DNA of 64,000 nt from Nansenia antarctica (lineage: Eukaryota; Chordata; Actinopteri; Argentiniformes; Microstomatidae): NCBI GenBank assembly GCA_963989245.1, contig OZ022340.1:47081948-47145947 (forward strand). Direction: 5' to 3'. Shown here in pieces: positions 53,073 through 63,992 of this stretch. The position numbers and the translations under genes were made by a program. Each line of letters opens with the position of its first letter. The first letter of the stretch is position 1. Below the pieces are notes generated by a model that saw only the letters and a list, made by a program, of their open reading frames with translations, ran no database searches and had not been told where the DNA came from.

Positions 53073-55604
53073 AAAACCTTCTCTGCTGTCTCTGCTGACC
53101 AGTGGACTGGGTCTCTGGGTTCTACTCTAAACTCCAATTGATCTAGGGCAGGTAGGTAATTGTATTTCGCCTTAACCTGTTGATTAAGCTGGTTCAATAG
53201 GGCCTGTTGCTGTTTTTCTAATCTATCAGAGTAGTTAATTAGGGGGATGTAGCAAATAGCATGTGGGAACTTAAGTTCACAACTCTTGACTACCTGTTGT
53301 AGCTGCTTCAGGATGGTAGGCCACTGTTGTTTTGCAAGGCAGTTGTTTAAGCCTCCAGCTATCACTACCATTGCTGCCATGTTATTGGGTTCCAGTTTCT
53401 CAAAAATATCCCTGAGGTGGTGGAATTTTGCCCGCGGGAAACTATCTATCTGTATTCTGTCATCCTGAAAGACGGGGATGCGTGCCAAATTGGAATCACC
53501 CACTATCAGGACTGCTTTGTGAACCTCAAGACTCCATTCCAGAGTCTTTCTGTTCGTTTGTATATGTCTAAGAGGTTCCCAGCGACCAGGTATTCCCTCT
53601 CCACATGGCCGCCTGCTAAAAGTGTTAGTGGGGGACTCAGATTGTGCCTCACTTGTGATGGGAACATCTTTAGTGATTGTATGGTTTTTCATCACATTTT
53701 TCACCCCGGCATTAGCCACAACCATGTGGGGGTGTTCCCTAGTCGCCGGGGGTCTCGGGGGCTCCTCGTCTGGGGAAGCAGGAAGGATGGAATTACTACA
53801 TGGGACCACCAGGTGTTTAATAAAGACAGGACATGTAGTAGTAGATGATGTAGCCCTAACCTCATTCCTCTCCTCATGCTCTGTCTCCACCACAACAACT
53901 ATCTCCCTAGATGTAACCTCACTGGGACTACAGAGCTCCTCTAGTGGGATGGAGGTCTCGCTAATCTCTGCTTGAGATGGGGACATTACCAAGTTAAAAG
54001 AGACTTGAGGGAAGGTAGGCCATCCTATTGGCTCTGGCTCCCCGTAAGTGGTCTCTACTACTGGGCTAGCAGCAGTGTGTGGGCTGGCTAGCTGTTCAAG
54101 GGCCTGTGGAGGTGGGAAGGAGTCCACTGGAGCCTGTCTGACAGTAACCTGTGGCCATAGAGAGGGCTCCAGGGGTGACCTCTGGGATGAAGGCCTAGCT
54201 GGTGTGGCCCTCTGGGGTTTAGGGGCTGTAACCTGTCTGACAGTAACCTGGGCTGGTGTTCCACCAGGTCTGAGGGCCTCCTGATCTAATCCCCTCAACC
54301 CACCAGGATGTTCGGAGGTGTTTGAGGGTGAAACAGGGGTAGATGGCGATAGAAGGGGCTCCAGGGGTGCCCTCTGAGATGAAGGCCTAGCTGGTGTGGC
54401 CCTCTGGGGTTTAGGGGCTGTAACCTGCTGGATGTAAGGAGTTGGGCCCCCTCTGTTGTTAACCAAGGGCAGGTGAGGGAACTCCTCGTAGCACTCCACT
54501 CTAACAGAGTGAGGGGAGGGGGAAGGGAGCGAACCTCTAAAACTATTTAATCTTGACTTCAGTGTGTCAGCAGATGACTGGGTGTATTTACGTTTGTACC
54601 TCGTCTGTGCCCATGAGATAGCTTTAAGAAAAGCCTCCTCATTAAAGTCTGGAAGGACTCCTAGGCCTATCTATAGTGTTCTGTGAGGATAGCCATGTTG
54701 GCCTCCATCCACCTATCTGTACTCTGTTTAACCTTTGCAGTGGTGGAAGCTGAGGGAGAGGAGGGCTTGATAAAAGCAGCTAATTTAGCTACCTGTTTCA
54801 CCATGCCCGGAGGGCAGGAACAGCTCAAATTACAATTGGTAAGTATCTCCTCATGATGAATGGCCTGTAGCAATTTAAAGTATTGTTTTGTCAATGCAAA
54901 ATCAACAGGTGAGGTAGGGGGAGCGTTCATGTTACTATTCTTACTATTCCTTCTAGAACCTAAAGTGGACTCACCCTGAGGGAGAGATCGTCTGTCATAT
55001 CGGTGGGATGACCGTAGAGACATGATTTCTTAAACCAATACGGTACCCTGCTGAAAAAAAAGTTTGGTCTAACCTGGGAAGGGGGTAGGGAGGGAGGGGG
55101 GGGGGGGTTATCAAGGGAGGGGAAACACAATAGGTTATTTAAACACCATAAAAACACCATAAAAACATCATAAAACAAGAAACACACACTAAAATGAATA
55201 ATACAACTCATCCAATGGGGAGAGTGGACTTTGGACTTATCTAGCCACTCACTTTCTAGGATCAGTCTCAACAATTCAAACTATCACACTTTGATGTCTC
55301 TTTATGTCTTCTGTGTGTGCACACATCAAAAAAACATTCTTCTTCTTAAGAGCTCTACCACCATACTCACCTTCCCACAAGCTGGGTGGCCAACCCAGCT
55401 GAAGAGGGGAAGAAAGAGCATGTATATTCCATTAAAATGGTGTCCAGTTCCAGGTTGGTTTTGTGTGATAGAAGTTGATTAAAATGTTAAACCATCCTCA
55501 AATCTTGAGTCCCCCCATTAAAAAGAGTCTATAAGCTCATTGAATTAGTGTACACAAGTAAAACAATAAAATAACCTAACGTTTCGGCATACTGCCTTCA
55601 TCAG
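52770..55604 (-). mobile_element. retroelement with SGNH-hydrolase-like ORF1, 3'-truncated; Penelope-like suspected
   Basis: It interrupts the transposase-related gene between MIAYHKSS and KSDLEVSAVST. TCTGA occurs at both junctions (a possible 5-bp target duplication). From its 5' side: a hammerhead-like motif (55581-55604), an untranslated region with a G-rich run (55079-55108), ORF1, and the first 100 codons of ORF2. The reverse transcriptase proper is missing. Confidence 0.5.
53021..55023 (-). pseudogene. retroelement ORF1 with SGNH/GDSL-hydrolase-like domain, one frameshift
   Basis: The N-terminal part (55023-54667) has DFALTKQYFKLLQAIHHEEI and KQVAKLAAFIKPSSPS, ends at a premature TAG, and continues in another frame from about 54640 (FNEEAFLKAISWAQTRYKRK). 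A Pro/Ser-rich linker with an imperfect 40-residue repeat (QVTAPKPQRATPARPSSQR twice) follows. The C-terminal 180 residues have KAVLIVGDSNLARIP (block I GDS), VVIAGGLNNCL (Asn block) and RDPVHWS (Asp-x-x-His block), a complete SGNH catalytic set. Esterase-like ORF1 domains are known in some non-LTR and Penelope-type retroelements. Length about 660 residues if the frames are joined. Confidence 0.6.
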
Positions 55605-55612
55605 AGGATTTG
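55570..55612 (-). ncRNA. hammerhead-ribozyme-like motif
   Basis: Minus strand: CTGATGA at 55604-55598, hairpin GGCA-GTA-TGCC at 55596-55586, GAAAC at 55585-55581, with CCT upstream able to pair with AGG downstream as a short helix I. One extra A between CTGATGA and the hairpin, and a minimal helix III, depart from the consensus. Penelope-like elements are known to carry such motifs. Activity is doubtful. Confidence 0.35.
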
Positions 55613-56844
55613 TGGTAAGCGATCATCATCTGATGCTTTGAGGCTAAGGAGAGGGGCACATTCTTGAAGCAGCTTGTGTGTCTGATAGCCTGTTTAAAAA
55701 AGCTATGCTTCGCCTCGAAGCGCATAGTCCACTGTCCGACAACTGGACCAAACAGCCTAATCAACTGGGGGTAGTGTTCCAAATAATGGTGTTTTGGTAG
55801 CAGCTTGATGTCAGGGAATAACTCTTTGTATCTCTGCCTGTGCTCTGTGATTTTACTTTCTAAAAAAGCCAGCGAGTCATCACTATGCACAGGGGCAACA
55901 ACAAGCTCTGTGATATCCTTCAGATCCATGAGAACAAGCCACGCAGGCTCATCCTCAGGTACAAGTGATCCAACCAAAAAAGGTAAGAACCGGAGAAAGC
56001 TCCAATTTTCATGAGCATTTCCCCCCACCGTCTTTCTGCTGGAGAAGCTTTGTGACACTACATGAGGTTTGTTTGTCCTGTCAGCCCATTTGTAGGGAAA
56101 CTTCAGAATGGCATTGTTCAGGTAATCTAATGTGAAAAGCCTACGGGATATAAGCACTCTTAAGCAATGAGCTAGCTCTACTGGGATTATACCCTCAAAA
56201 AAATCATGGGCCAGATCAGGTGGATAGCCAAAGATGACATGAAAATGAGACAGATTTTTTGTGAAGACACATTCCCTCTTCACTCCACAACAAGCGGAAC
56301 CTGTATCTTGGGCTTGTTTGACATGGGCCTGATGAAGCTCCTTGGTTCTCAGACTGAAAGCACCAGCTGCAACAGAATGTTGCTGAATATCACTACTCTT
56401 TCCTGTGCAAAATCTGCAATAGTATTCCACAGAAAAACTCGCCATAAATCCTGCAACACTGTGCGCTCCCAGGTTGTCAGCCACTACACTGAGTACTGTA
56501 CCTTTAACTGACTCACCCAACAGCGGGACATAAACACCCAGCTCCTCCAGAGTTTTCAGATCTTCTAGAAGAGGTTCAAAGACTTTACCAAAACCGCAGG
56601 TTTTAACATCCTCAGTTTTACACAAAACTGACAAGTAGATAGATGAGAGCGAGGAATGAGACCCCGGAGGCAAGTTAGCTAATATCCAATAAACAGCACA
56701 AAGCTTATGCTTCTTTCGCGAGGTGCCAAGGGGGTTACAGGTTTCAAAGTCATCCACATACAATTGTAGAATGATCCTTGGCTTTTCTCCAGTGAGGAAA
56801 CTATTTTCCTTCAAAAGGGAACCATCTCTTGGGGACTTGTACAC
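55605..56844 (-). pseudogene. TNP2-like core domain exon of the split gene
   Basis: A frame of 422 codons is open from VYKSPRDGSLLKENSFLTGE to HQMMIAYHKSSD and then leads into the retroelement. The acidic residues are VDDFE, VADNLG and HDFFEG. A Cys-rich knuckle (YYCRFCTGK) follows the second block. Confidence 0.7.
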
Positions 56845-57233
56845 TCCAGAATGTGTGCCCTCCTGGCTTTGATGGCCCTCAACAACTTTATCAATGATAA
56901 TTATCCCTTCTACTCAACAACTGCTGTAAGGACTTCAATATTGGGACATATTGGAAACTGCGTTTGTTTTTAGCATCAATAATGTATTCAACTGGCTCTA
57001 CAACACTGAAGTTCTCCTTGTAATACTGCTTACGCAGATACGCGGTACTTAGAGGGCCACCTTTTTGTATTGACCTTTGCACAGGATTACCAGAGCAAAT
57101 TGCATTAACAGTTTCTCTAATTATAAGTTCATCGACAGGGATGTTTCTCTGATGAAATATGTCACTCACAATGTCACAAGATAATGGAACAGGTGCAGAA
57201 CAAATCAAATGATGGAGTTCCCCTAAAAACACA

Positions 57234-57875
57234 TCAAGCTGCTGTGCTTGGCACATGGACTAAATGCTCCAACTTCAGCAAAGCAGCTCCAAATCTTGAT
57301 ATCCTAGTTATGACTACTCCAGGTTTAAAATCAACCAATGTGTGATGGCAGTGTTTTCGGTTTTTGTGGGATTTAAATGTACAATAAATGTTTGTTTTAA
57401 AGTCACACCCTAAAAACATACAATTGACCGTCTCATTTCTTTTGAGATGTGCATTTATATGAGCAAAATAATCCCTCTCTGATGCTAAATCACTACAAGT
57501 ACAAAGGTGGCAACTGAATATTGCTTCCTCTTTGCGAGTCACCCCTATGGAGTGGACTTTACTTTGGTGGACAATAAGAGCATTCCACGTCTTAAATGTG
57601 CATGGACAATGCAGGTAGGTACATGGAAAGCGAGAACTGCGTCCAAAATGTGAATGCTTTAACTTGTAGTGGTGCAAAAGCTTGGACCTACTTGACACAG
57701 TTTCTGTGCACCCCTTACAACTCCACATTCCCTGGGTGGGAATCCCACCACCACCTAACCCTGTAACACACATGAAGATCATCATTAAAGCTCCAATCTG
57801 CAGTTCAGAAACACCTGCTCTACCAAAATCCAATACATATGATGGAAATTTGCTATCACTTCCTAAGTAATTCAT
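57234..57875 (-). pseudogene. C2H2 zinc-finger exon of the split gene
   Basis: The family start is probably MWSCKGC, after a TGTTACAG acceptor near 57760. Four Cys2His2-like units follow (CKGC...H..H, CTYLHCPC...H..H, CHLC...H..H, CMFLGC...H..H). The frame breaks at an extra T near 57236, after HLVHVPSTAA, and resumes as DVFLGELHHL in the next frame (57225-56891). Confidence 0.7.
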
Positions 57876-58554
57876 AGGTCTTTAAATACAAGGACTACCA
57901 CTAAACAACACTATTTTCCAATTATAATCAATTGGGAAACAACCATAATGATATTTACATTTTAACATTTTTGCACCTATACTAAATAGTTTTTTTAAAT
58001 GTACCTCAGTCACAAGAATGCAGATTTAGGGCTTTAACAGCAACACAAAAGAAATATGCCACTTACCACTAAAGATTTTCAGAGTGCAAATAGGATTATG
58101 GACCTGAAAGAAGATCAATGAGGTGAGAATCAGTGAGGTGAACTCGGTAAATTGACTCCAAATTAAAAGACAAACATGTATAACAAAAGCACAAAGCAAA
58201 AATGCAACAGACATTGGCGCAATGCTGGACAAAATGACCGCTGTTGGCTTAATCTCACTTTGGTTGAATTGATGCAACATTAGCTAGCAAAAAAACGAGT
58301 CTTCCTAATTCACTTAGTCCCCAAGAGTGTTTGAATGGCCAAATTGTATTTACATTGTACAGTTAGGTTAAATACCTTCCTCTTGGACTTAATTTAGCTA
58401 ACTAGAAAGCCACAAAGGTGATAGTCAACTTGGCTACAAGTGGTATGACGATTTTGAGTTAGCTAGGTTGAAGTAACTTGGTCACACGTTAGCTAGCTTA
58501 TACATTTTTATAACATTAGCTATTGCACAACAGAAAATATATGGACAGCTAGCA
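57876..58554. other. non-coding stretch
   Basis: A/T-rich, with TTAGCTAG words. The 84-codon minus frame at 58026-58280 has a hydrophobic segment but no family signature. Confidence 0.45.
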
Positions 58555-59385
58555 TTACTTCACAGTCTCCAGACTGAGACTCTGAGACTCCAGACAGCCC
58601 AAAATAAACTGGTTAGGCTTCTGCTAGGCCCCAACCCTAGGACACATCTAACCGCTGCTCATTTTTTGAGCCTTGATTGGCTACGAGTAGTTGACAGAGT
58701 GCAGCAGCTTGCACTGGGCCTGGTCTTCAAGATTCGCTACACCACAAAGACACCCAAGTACCTGTCAACATACTTCCAAAAAGTGAACAACGTCCACACA
58801 TACAACACCAGAGGAAGCTCCACGAACCACGTTCAACCGCGTTGCACCACAAACAAGGGGTTAAACTCGTTTGCAAACTATGCAGTAAAAATGTGGAACG
58901 CCCTTCCTATAATCTTAAAGGAGTGCAAAACACTGCCCACCTTCAAAACCACTCTCAAAAAACATTTACAGGAGGCTGCAATCCGTAACTGGACCCTCTA
59001 AATCAAAAATCAGATTAAAAGACCCGAACTACCCACTGTACATACTTTGTGTTTTGTCCCCCGCCCCCACCTGTGGTGTATGTCCCCACCTGTCCTACCC
59101 GCTGTACATACCTGATGTTTTGTTGTATTGTTCTTCCCATGATGGATGTATTTTTATCTTGTAGATAGTAATAGTTATTTGTCTGTATTATCTTGTAGAT
59201 AGTACTAGTTTGTTTTGTCGGTCTTACATGTAACGATGAATTGAGAATCAAGGACCCCAATTGAAATAAGCCAGTGGCTTTCTTGGGTTTTTATCCTGTT
59301 AGATGACCTTGTATGTAATATGTACTTTCATGTACCTACTTCTGCAAATCTTCTAATAAAGTTTTCAATCAATCAATCAATCAGT
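58555..59385 (+). mobile_element. 5'-truncated LINE, RT C-terminus and complete 3' end
   Basis: The frame to 59001 reads TAQNKLVRLLLGPNPRTHLT, LDWLRVVDRVQQLALGLVFK, LSTYFQKVNNVHTYNTRGSS and KMWNALPIILKECKTLPTFK, the C-terminal end of an L2/CR1/Rex-like LINE ORF2. A 3' UTR with AATAAAG (59355) ends in an (ATCA)n tail at 59366-59385. 5' truncation is normal for retroposed LINEs. Confidence 0.85.
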
Positions 59386-59430
59386 CATTTATCAGAAGCT
59401 TTGATCCAAAGTGACTTACAATAAGTGCAT
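59386..59430 (-). repeat. SINE tail fragment, antisense
   Basis: Reverse complement of the fish tail AAGTCACTTTGGATCAAAGC. Confidence 0.65.
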
Positions 59431-59773
59431 TCAACATAAAAAAAAACAGTGTGATGAACTTACTTTCTCCGTTAATTCTGTCACAGCGTGACTGGCTGGC
59501 TGCAGAGCATCTTCCAGAATGTGCGCGGGCAACGATGTTTCTTTAGCTTCTGCTAGAGAGTGACCACAGTCACTTCCTGGCGCCTTTTGAATATCCCATT
59601 TCCGGTGGTGACCAAACTCAATTTAATCCATTTCAATCAACGCGAGAGAAACAAGTACATTCAACATTTTCCATAAACGATTGAAGTCTACTTGATTAAA
59701 CCATGTTCACAAAAGGAATATGAATTAATTGTGTTGCATATAGTGATTTCATTTGTGTAAATTCAAAGACCTG
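59431..59773. other. non-coding stretch between LINE and gypsy element
   Basis: No LTR ends with TG...CA were recognised, so the 3' LTR of the adjacent gypsy element is missing or diverged. Confidence 0.4.
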
Positions 59774-62700
59774 CTATTTCCCATTTTTTCTGTGCAGGCT
59801 TGCCGGGGTGTCGGCGGTGGAAGTCCTGGACGACCGTAGGGTCGAGGATATGTCGCCGAGGGACCCAGCACCTCTCCTCAGGACCATAGCCCTCCCAGTC
59901 CACCAGGTACTGGAACCCTGACCACGGCGACGAGAATCCAAGAGGCGGTGGACGGTGTAGGCAGGGAGGTCATCAATCATCCTGGGGGGGGGGTGGGTCG
60001 GGAACTGGAGGAGACAGGTTTGAGGAGGGAAACATGGAAGGAGGGATGGACACGGAGGGTATGGGGTTGATCACCCGCTCAATGGTGAAGGGACCAATGA
60101 ATCTCTGGGACAATTTCCTAGATTCAGTCCTTAATGGTAGATCCCTAGTGGAGAGCCATACCTTGTCCCCGGGGGAATAATTGGGAGCAGGGATACGCCG
60201 ACGGTTGGCCTGTCGTTGATAACGCTCAGAGGACCGAAGAAGGGTGGCACGGGCCCGATGCCAGGTCCTATGGCAGCGGCGGAGGTGAGCCTGGACGGAC
60301 GGGACCAGGATCTCCTCCTCCTGGGATGGGAACAGAGGCGGCTGATAGCCGTAAAGGCACTGAAATGGTGACATACCTGTGGCCGAGGTAGTCAGGGTGT
60401 TGTGGGCGTACTCCACCCACGGTAATTGGGACGCCCAGGTAGTAGGGTTGGCTGACACCAAGCAGCGCAGGGTGGACTCCAGCTTCTGGTTGGCCCTCTT
60501 CCGCCTGGCCGTTGGTCTGGGGGTGGAACCCAGAAGTCAGGCTGATGGACGCCCCGAGGGCGGAGCAGAAAGCCTTCCAAACCGCCGAGGTGAACTGTGG
60601 TCCCCGGTCAGACACCACGTCAGTGGGAAGGCCGTGGGGCCGGAACACCTCCCTCACCAACAGATCCGCCGTCTCCCTGGCGGAAGGAAGCTTGGGCAGG
60701 GGCAGAAAGTGGGCAAATTTGCTAAAACGGTCGACAACAGTCAAAATAACAGTCATACCATCAGACATCGGCAGGCCAGAAACGAAATCCAGGGCCACAT
60801 GGGACCAGGGGCGACATGGAATGGGCAGAGGGCGCAGTAGGCCAGAACTGGGCCGGTTAGATGACTTGTTCCGGGCACACACGGGACAGGCCAGCACAAA
60901 GGACTTGGTGTCCTCAGGCATGGTTGGCCACCAAAAGCGCCGGCGGAGGAACGCCAGGGTCCTAGTCACCCCAGGGTGGCAGGTGAGGGTGGATGCGTGA
61001 GCCCATAGCAGCACCCGGGATCTCACCGTGTCAGGGACGAATAGGCGACCAGGAGGACCGTTTCCAGGGTCGGGCTGAGCCCGCTGAGCGGTCCTGACCG
61101 CCTCCTCAATCTCCCAGGTGACGGCCGCGACCACGCAGGTGGCCGGCATGATGGTGTCCGGGACTGCGCTGGTCTCACACTCCTTGTCATACAGCCGGGA
61201 CAGGGCATCGGGCTTCACGTTCCTGGATCCCGGCCTGAAAGTAAGAGAAAAATTAAAACGGCCAAAAAACAGCTCCCATCTGGCCTGGCGGGAATTGAGC
61301 CGTTTAGCCGTACGGATGTACTCCAAGTTTCTGTGGTCTGTCCACACGAGGAAGGGTTGTTCCGAGCCCTCCAGCCAATGCCTCCATTCCTCTAACGCCA
61401 GCTTCACGGCTAGCAGCTCACGGTTACCAACGTCATAGTTTCTCTCCGCCGGAGAGAGACGGTGGGACAGGAAGGCGCAGGGATGGACCTTACCGTCCGT
61501 AGAACGTTGGGAGAGGACAGCCCCCACCCCAATGTCTGAGGAATCCACCTCCACCACGAACTGCCTGGAGGGGTCCGGCTGAATGAGAATGGGCGCCGAG
61601 GTAAAGCGGGTCTTAAGGTCGAGGAAAGCCTTCTCGGCCTCGGGGGTCCATCGGAACTGGCAGGAAGTGGAAGTGAGAGCAGTGAGTGGGACCGCGACAC
61701 GGCTATAGTTGCGGATGAACCGCCTATAAAAATTGGCAAACCCTAAGAATCTCTGGAGCTGCTTACGGCTACTGGGGACGGGCTACTCCAGGACTGCTCT
61801 CACCTTAGCGGGGTCCATCCTCACCTGTCCATTGGAGACGATGTAACCCAGGAACGATACTGACGGGACATGGAATTCGCACTTCTCCCTCTTCACGAAC
61901 AGACGGTTCTCGAGGAGACGCTGGAGCACCCGATGGACATGCTGGACATGGGTGACTGGGTCCCTTGAAAAAATTTAAATGTCATCGAGTAAACAAATAC
62001 AAAAAGGCCTATCATGTCTGAGGACATCGTTGACTAAGGCCTGAAACACAGCAGTAGCATTAGTGAGGCCAAAAGGCATGACCAGGTATTCAAAATGACC
62101 TAACGGGGTGTTGAACCCTGTCTTCCACTCATCCCCCTCTCGTATACGAACCAGGTGGTAGGCGTTGCGGAGGTCGAGCTTCGTGAACACTGTGGCTCCC
62201 TGGAGAGAAGCAAAAGCAGAATTCATGAGGGGTAAAGGGTAAGAATTCTTGATTGTGATGTTGTTAAGCCCCCTGTAATCGATGCAGGGCCGCAGAGTCT
62301 TGTCCTTTTTAACAACAAAGAAAAAACCAGCGCCCACGGGTGAGGAGGAGGGACGGATGAGGCCAGCAGCCAGGGAGTCATTGATGTAGCATTCCATAGC
62401 CACCCGTTCGGGTCTAGAGATGCTGTACAGGCGGCTGCTAGGAAGAGGTGCTCCGGGCAGCAAGTCAATGGCGCAATCATAGGGCCGATGAGGGGGTAGG
62501 GAGAGGACTAGCTGCTTACAAAACACCTGCTGGAGGTCCTGATACTCCGGCGGGATAGAAGACAGGTCAGGGACCTCTGGTCTGGGCGCCTGGAGGGAGG
62601 CAGAGGTAGACACAGCGGACCAGAGGCAGGCGGCATGACATTCGAGGCTCCAACTATCTACCCTGGCGTGGGCCCAGTTGATGTTGGGGTTATGTCTAGC

Positions 62701-62990
62701 CAACCAGGGGTGACCCAGAACAATGGGAGCATGGGGAGTGCACGTAATGAAAAAACTCACCTCCTCCTGGTGATTGCCGGACAGTAACATAGACACAGGC
62801 TCTGTCCTATCAGTAACCTTGGCGAGGAGCCTGCCATCCAGAGCGATGGCCTCTAGGGGCACGTCTAGGGGACTGGTGGATAGACCTAACTGCTCCACCA
62901 GAGACACATCCATAAAATGACCATCAGCACCAGAGTCAATGAGGGCGGGGAACACAGTGGACTGACCTTTAACAGTGATAGTGGCGTTAA
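59774..62990 (-). pseudogene. gypsy pol polyprotein, interrupted
   Basis: Domains on the minus strand: aspartic protease (ALIDSGADGHFMD, 62945-62900), reverse transcriptase (LRPCIDYRGLNNITIKNSYP, VFTKLDLRNAYHLVRI, PFGLTNATAVFQ, LLDDI), RNase H (VEVDSSDIGVGAVLS, WTDHRNLEYI), integrase with HHCC-type finger (HPGVTRTLAFLRRRFWW, CPVCARNK) and DDE core (VALDFVSGLP, VVSDRGPQFTS), and a C-terminal chromodomain (near 59920-59790, in broken frames). Lesions: TAA at 61977-61975 directly after LLDDI, TAG at 61785-61783, a 1-bp insertion near 60499 after PQTNGQAE, and further frame changes near 60080-59900. Normal family function is reverse transcription and chromodomain-guided integration. Confidence 0.85.
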
Positions 62991-63035
62991 GCTGGGTCCG
63001 GGTGCGGGGAGAGGCAGAGATGGCAGAACGGCTCG

Positions 63036-63992
63036 TTAGGGTCCTCCCCTCTCCTGACGAGCCTGCCGGTTTAACGGCCGAGTGGGACAGGTGGAGAAGT
63101 AATAACCGAGCTCCCCACAGTAAAGGCAGCTGTTGTTCTCAAAATGCCGGCGGCGCTCCTCCTGGCTGAGACGCATCCGACCAAGCTGCATCGGTTCGGG
63201 GACAGCGGACGTCTCCTCTCTAGGAGTGACGTTGGGCTGAAAAGGGCGAGAATAATTAATGGGGTCTGGAATAGACGAAGCACGCCGGGTGACGAAGCTA
63301 ACGGAGGGACGACTTCCGCGTTCCCGTCTCCGTTCTGATAGGCGATTATCCACTCTGATGGCCAGGGAGATTAATCCATCCAGGTCGGAGAGCTCGGGAT
63401 GTAACACCAGCTCGTCCTTGATGGTCTCAGCGAGTCCACCGGTGAACGCCGCGACGAGGGCTGCGTCGTTCCACCCACTCTCAGCTGCCAGGGTGCGGAA
63501 ACTAATAGCATAGTCAGCTACACTCAGAGTGCCTTGACGGAGAGCGAGGAGGCGTTTGGAAGCGTCCTGGCCCCGGATCGGGTGATAGAATATCTTCCTC
63601 ATCTCACCGGAGAAAGCTGAGTAGGAAGTAGTGAGCGGGCCCTGTCTCTCCCACAGCGCCGACGCCCACTCCGGAGCGACCCCACGGAGGAGACCGATTA
63701 CCAGGCAGACCCGACCCCGGTCCGTGGAGAAGGACGTAGGCTATTGTTCCATCGCTAGCCCACACTGCATGAGGAAAGAACGGCAGCAACCCTGTTTGCC
63801 GTCGTAACGTTCCGGCATGGGGACCCGGGGCTCTCGGATCACTGGAGCGGACAGGAGCTGGGGAGCGGTCGGTGTGGCGCTAGCAGCGGCGGCGGCGGCT
63901 ACTCCCGCGCCCTGGAAACTGGTCAGAGTTGTGCTCATGTCATGGAGCCTCCCCACTATCTCCTGTAGGAGGGAGTCGTGTTTCTCCAACAC
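63036..63992 (-). pseudogene. gypsy gag with zinc knuckle, one in-frame stop
   Basis: The frame opens MLEKHDSLLQEIVGRLHDMS and has an Ala-rich stretch and VPMPERYDGKQGCCRSFL, typical of chromovirus gag. A TAG at 63743-63741 (probably from CAG) interrupts it after CGLAMEQ. It continues in the same frame with the capsid segment (RQGTLSVADYAISFRTLAAE) to a zinc knuckle (CLYCGELGYYFSTCP). The last knuckle has Tyr where the CCHC histidine is expected. Gag and pol are in different frames. Confidence 0.8.

Larger units (their letters stand above)
52307..57875 (-). pseudogene. TNP2-like transposase-related gene with C2H2 fingers, split by a retroelement
   Basis: The minus strand carries C2H2-type fingers (57770-57340: MWSCKGCTETVSSRSKLLHH, YLHCPCTFKTWNALIVHQSK), then a domain with LYVDDFETCNPLGTSRKKHK, LSVVADNLGAHSVAGFMASF and PPDLAHDFFEGIIPVEL, like the acidic blocks of CACTA-type TNP2/Transposase_21 proteins. 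The C-terminal part resumes at about 52770-52307 (VSAVSTLPVYLLKEEIAQVI, GMPEFSEIDQICILHESVFY, GWYREHYRAFELC, MVTLKRHIEIK). Damage: an extra T near 57236, another frameshift near 56885, and a 2.8-kb insertion at about 52770-55604. It is a degraded copy of a multicopy fish family. Whether the intact members are host genes or transposons is not settled here. Confidence 0.7.

Noticed and set aside
58026..58280. 84-codon minus-strand frame with hydrophobic segment
   Set aside because: No splice context or family signature; composition alone explains it.
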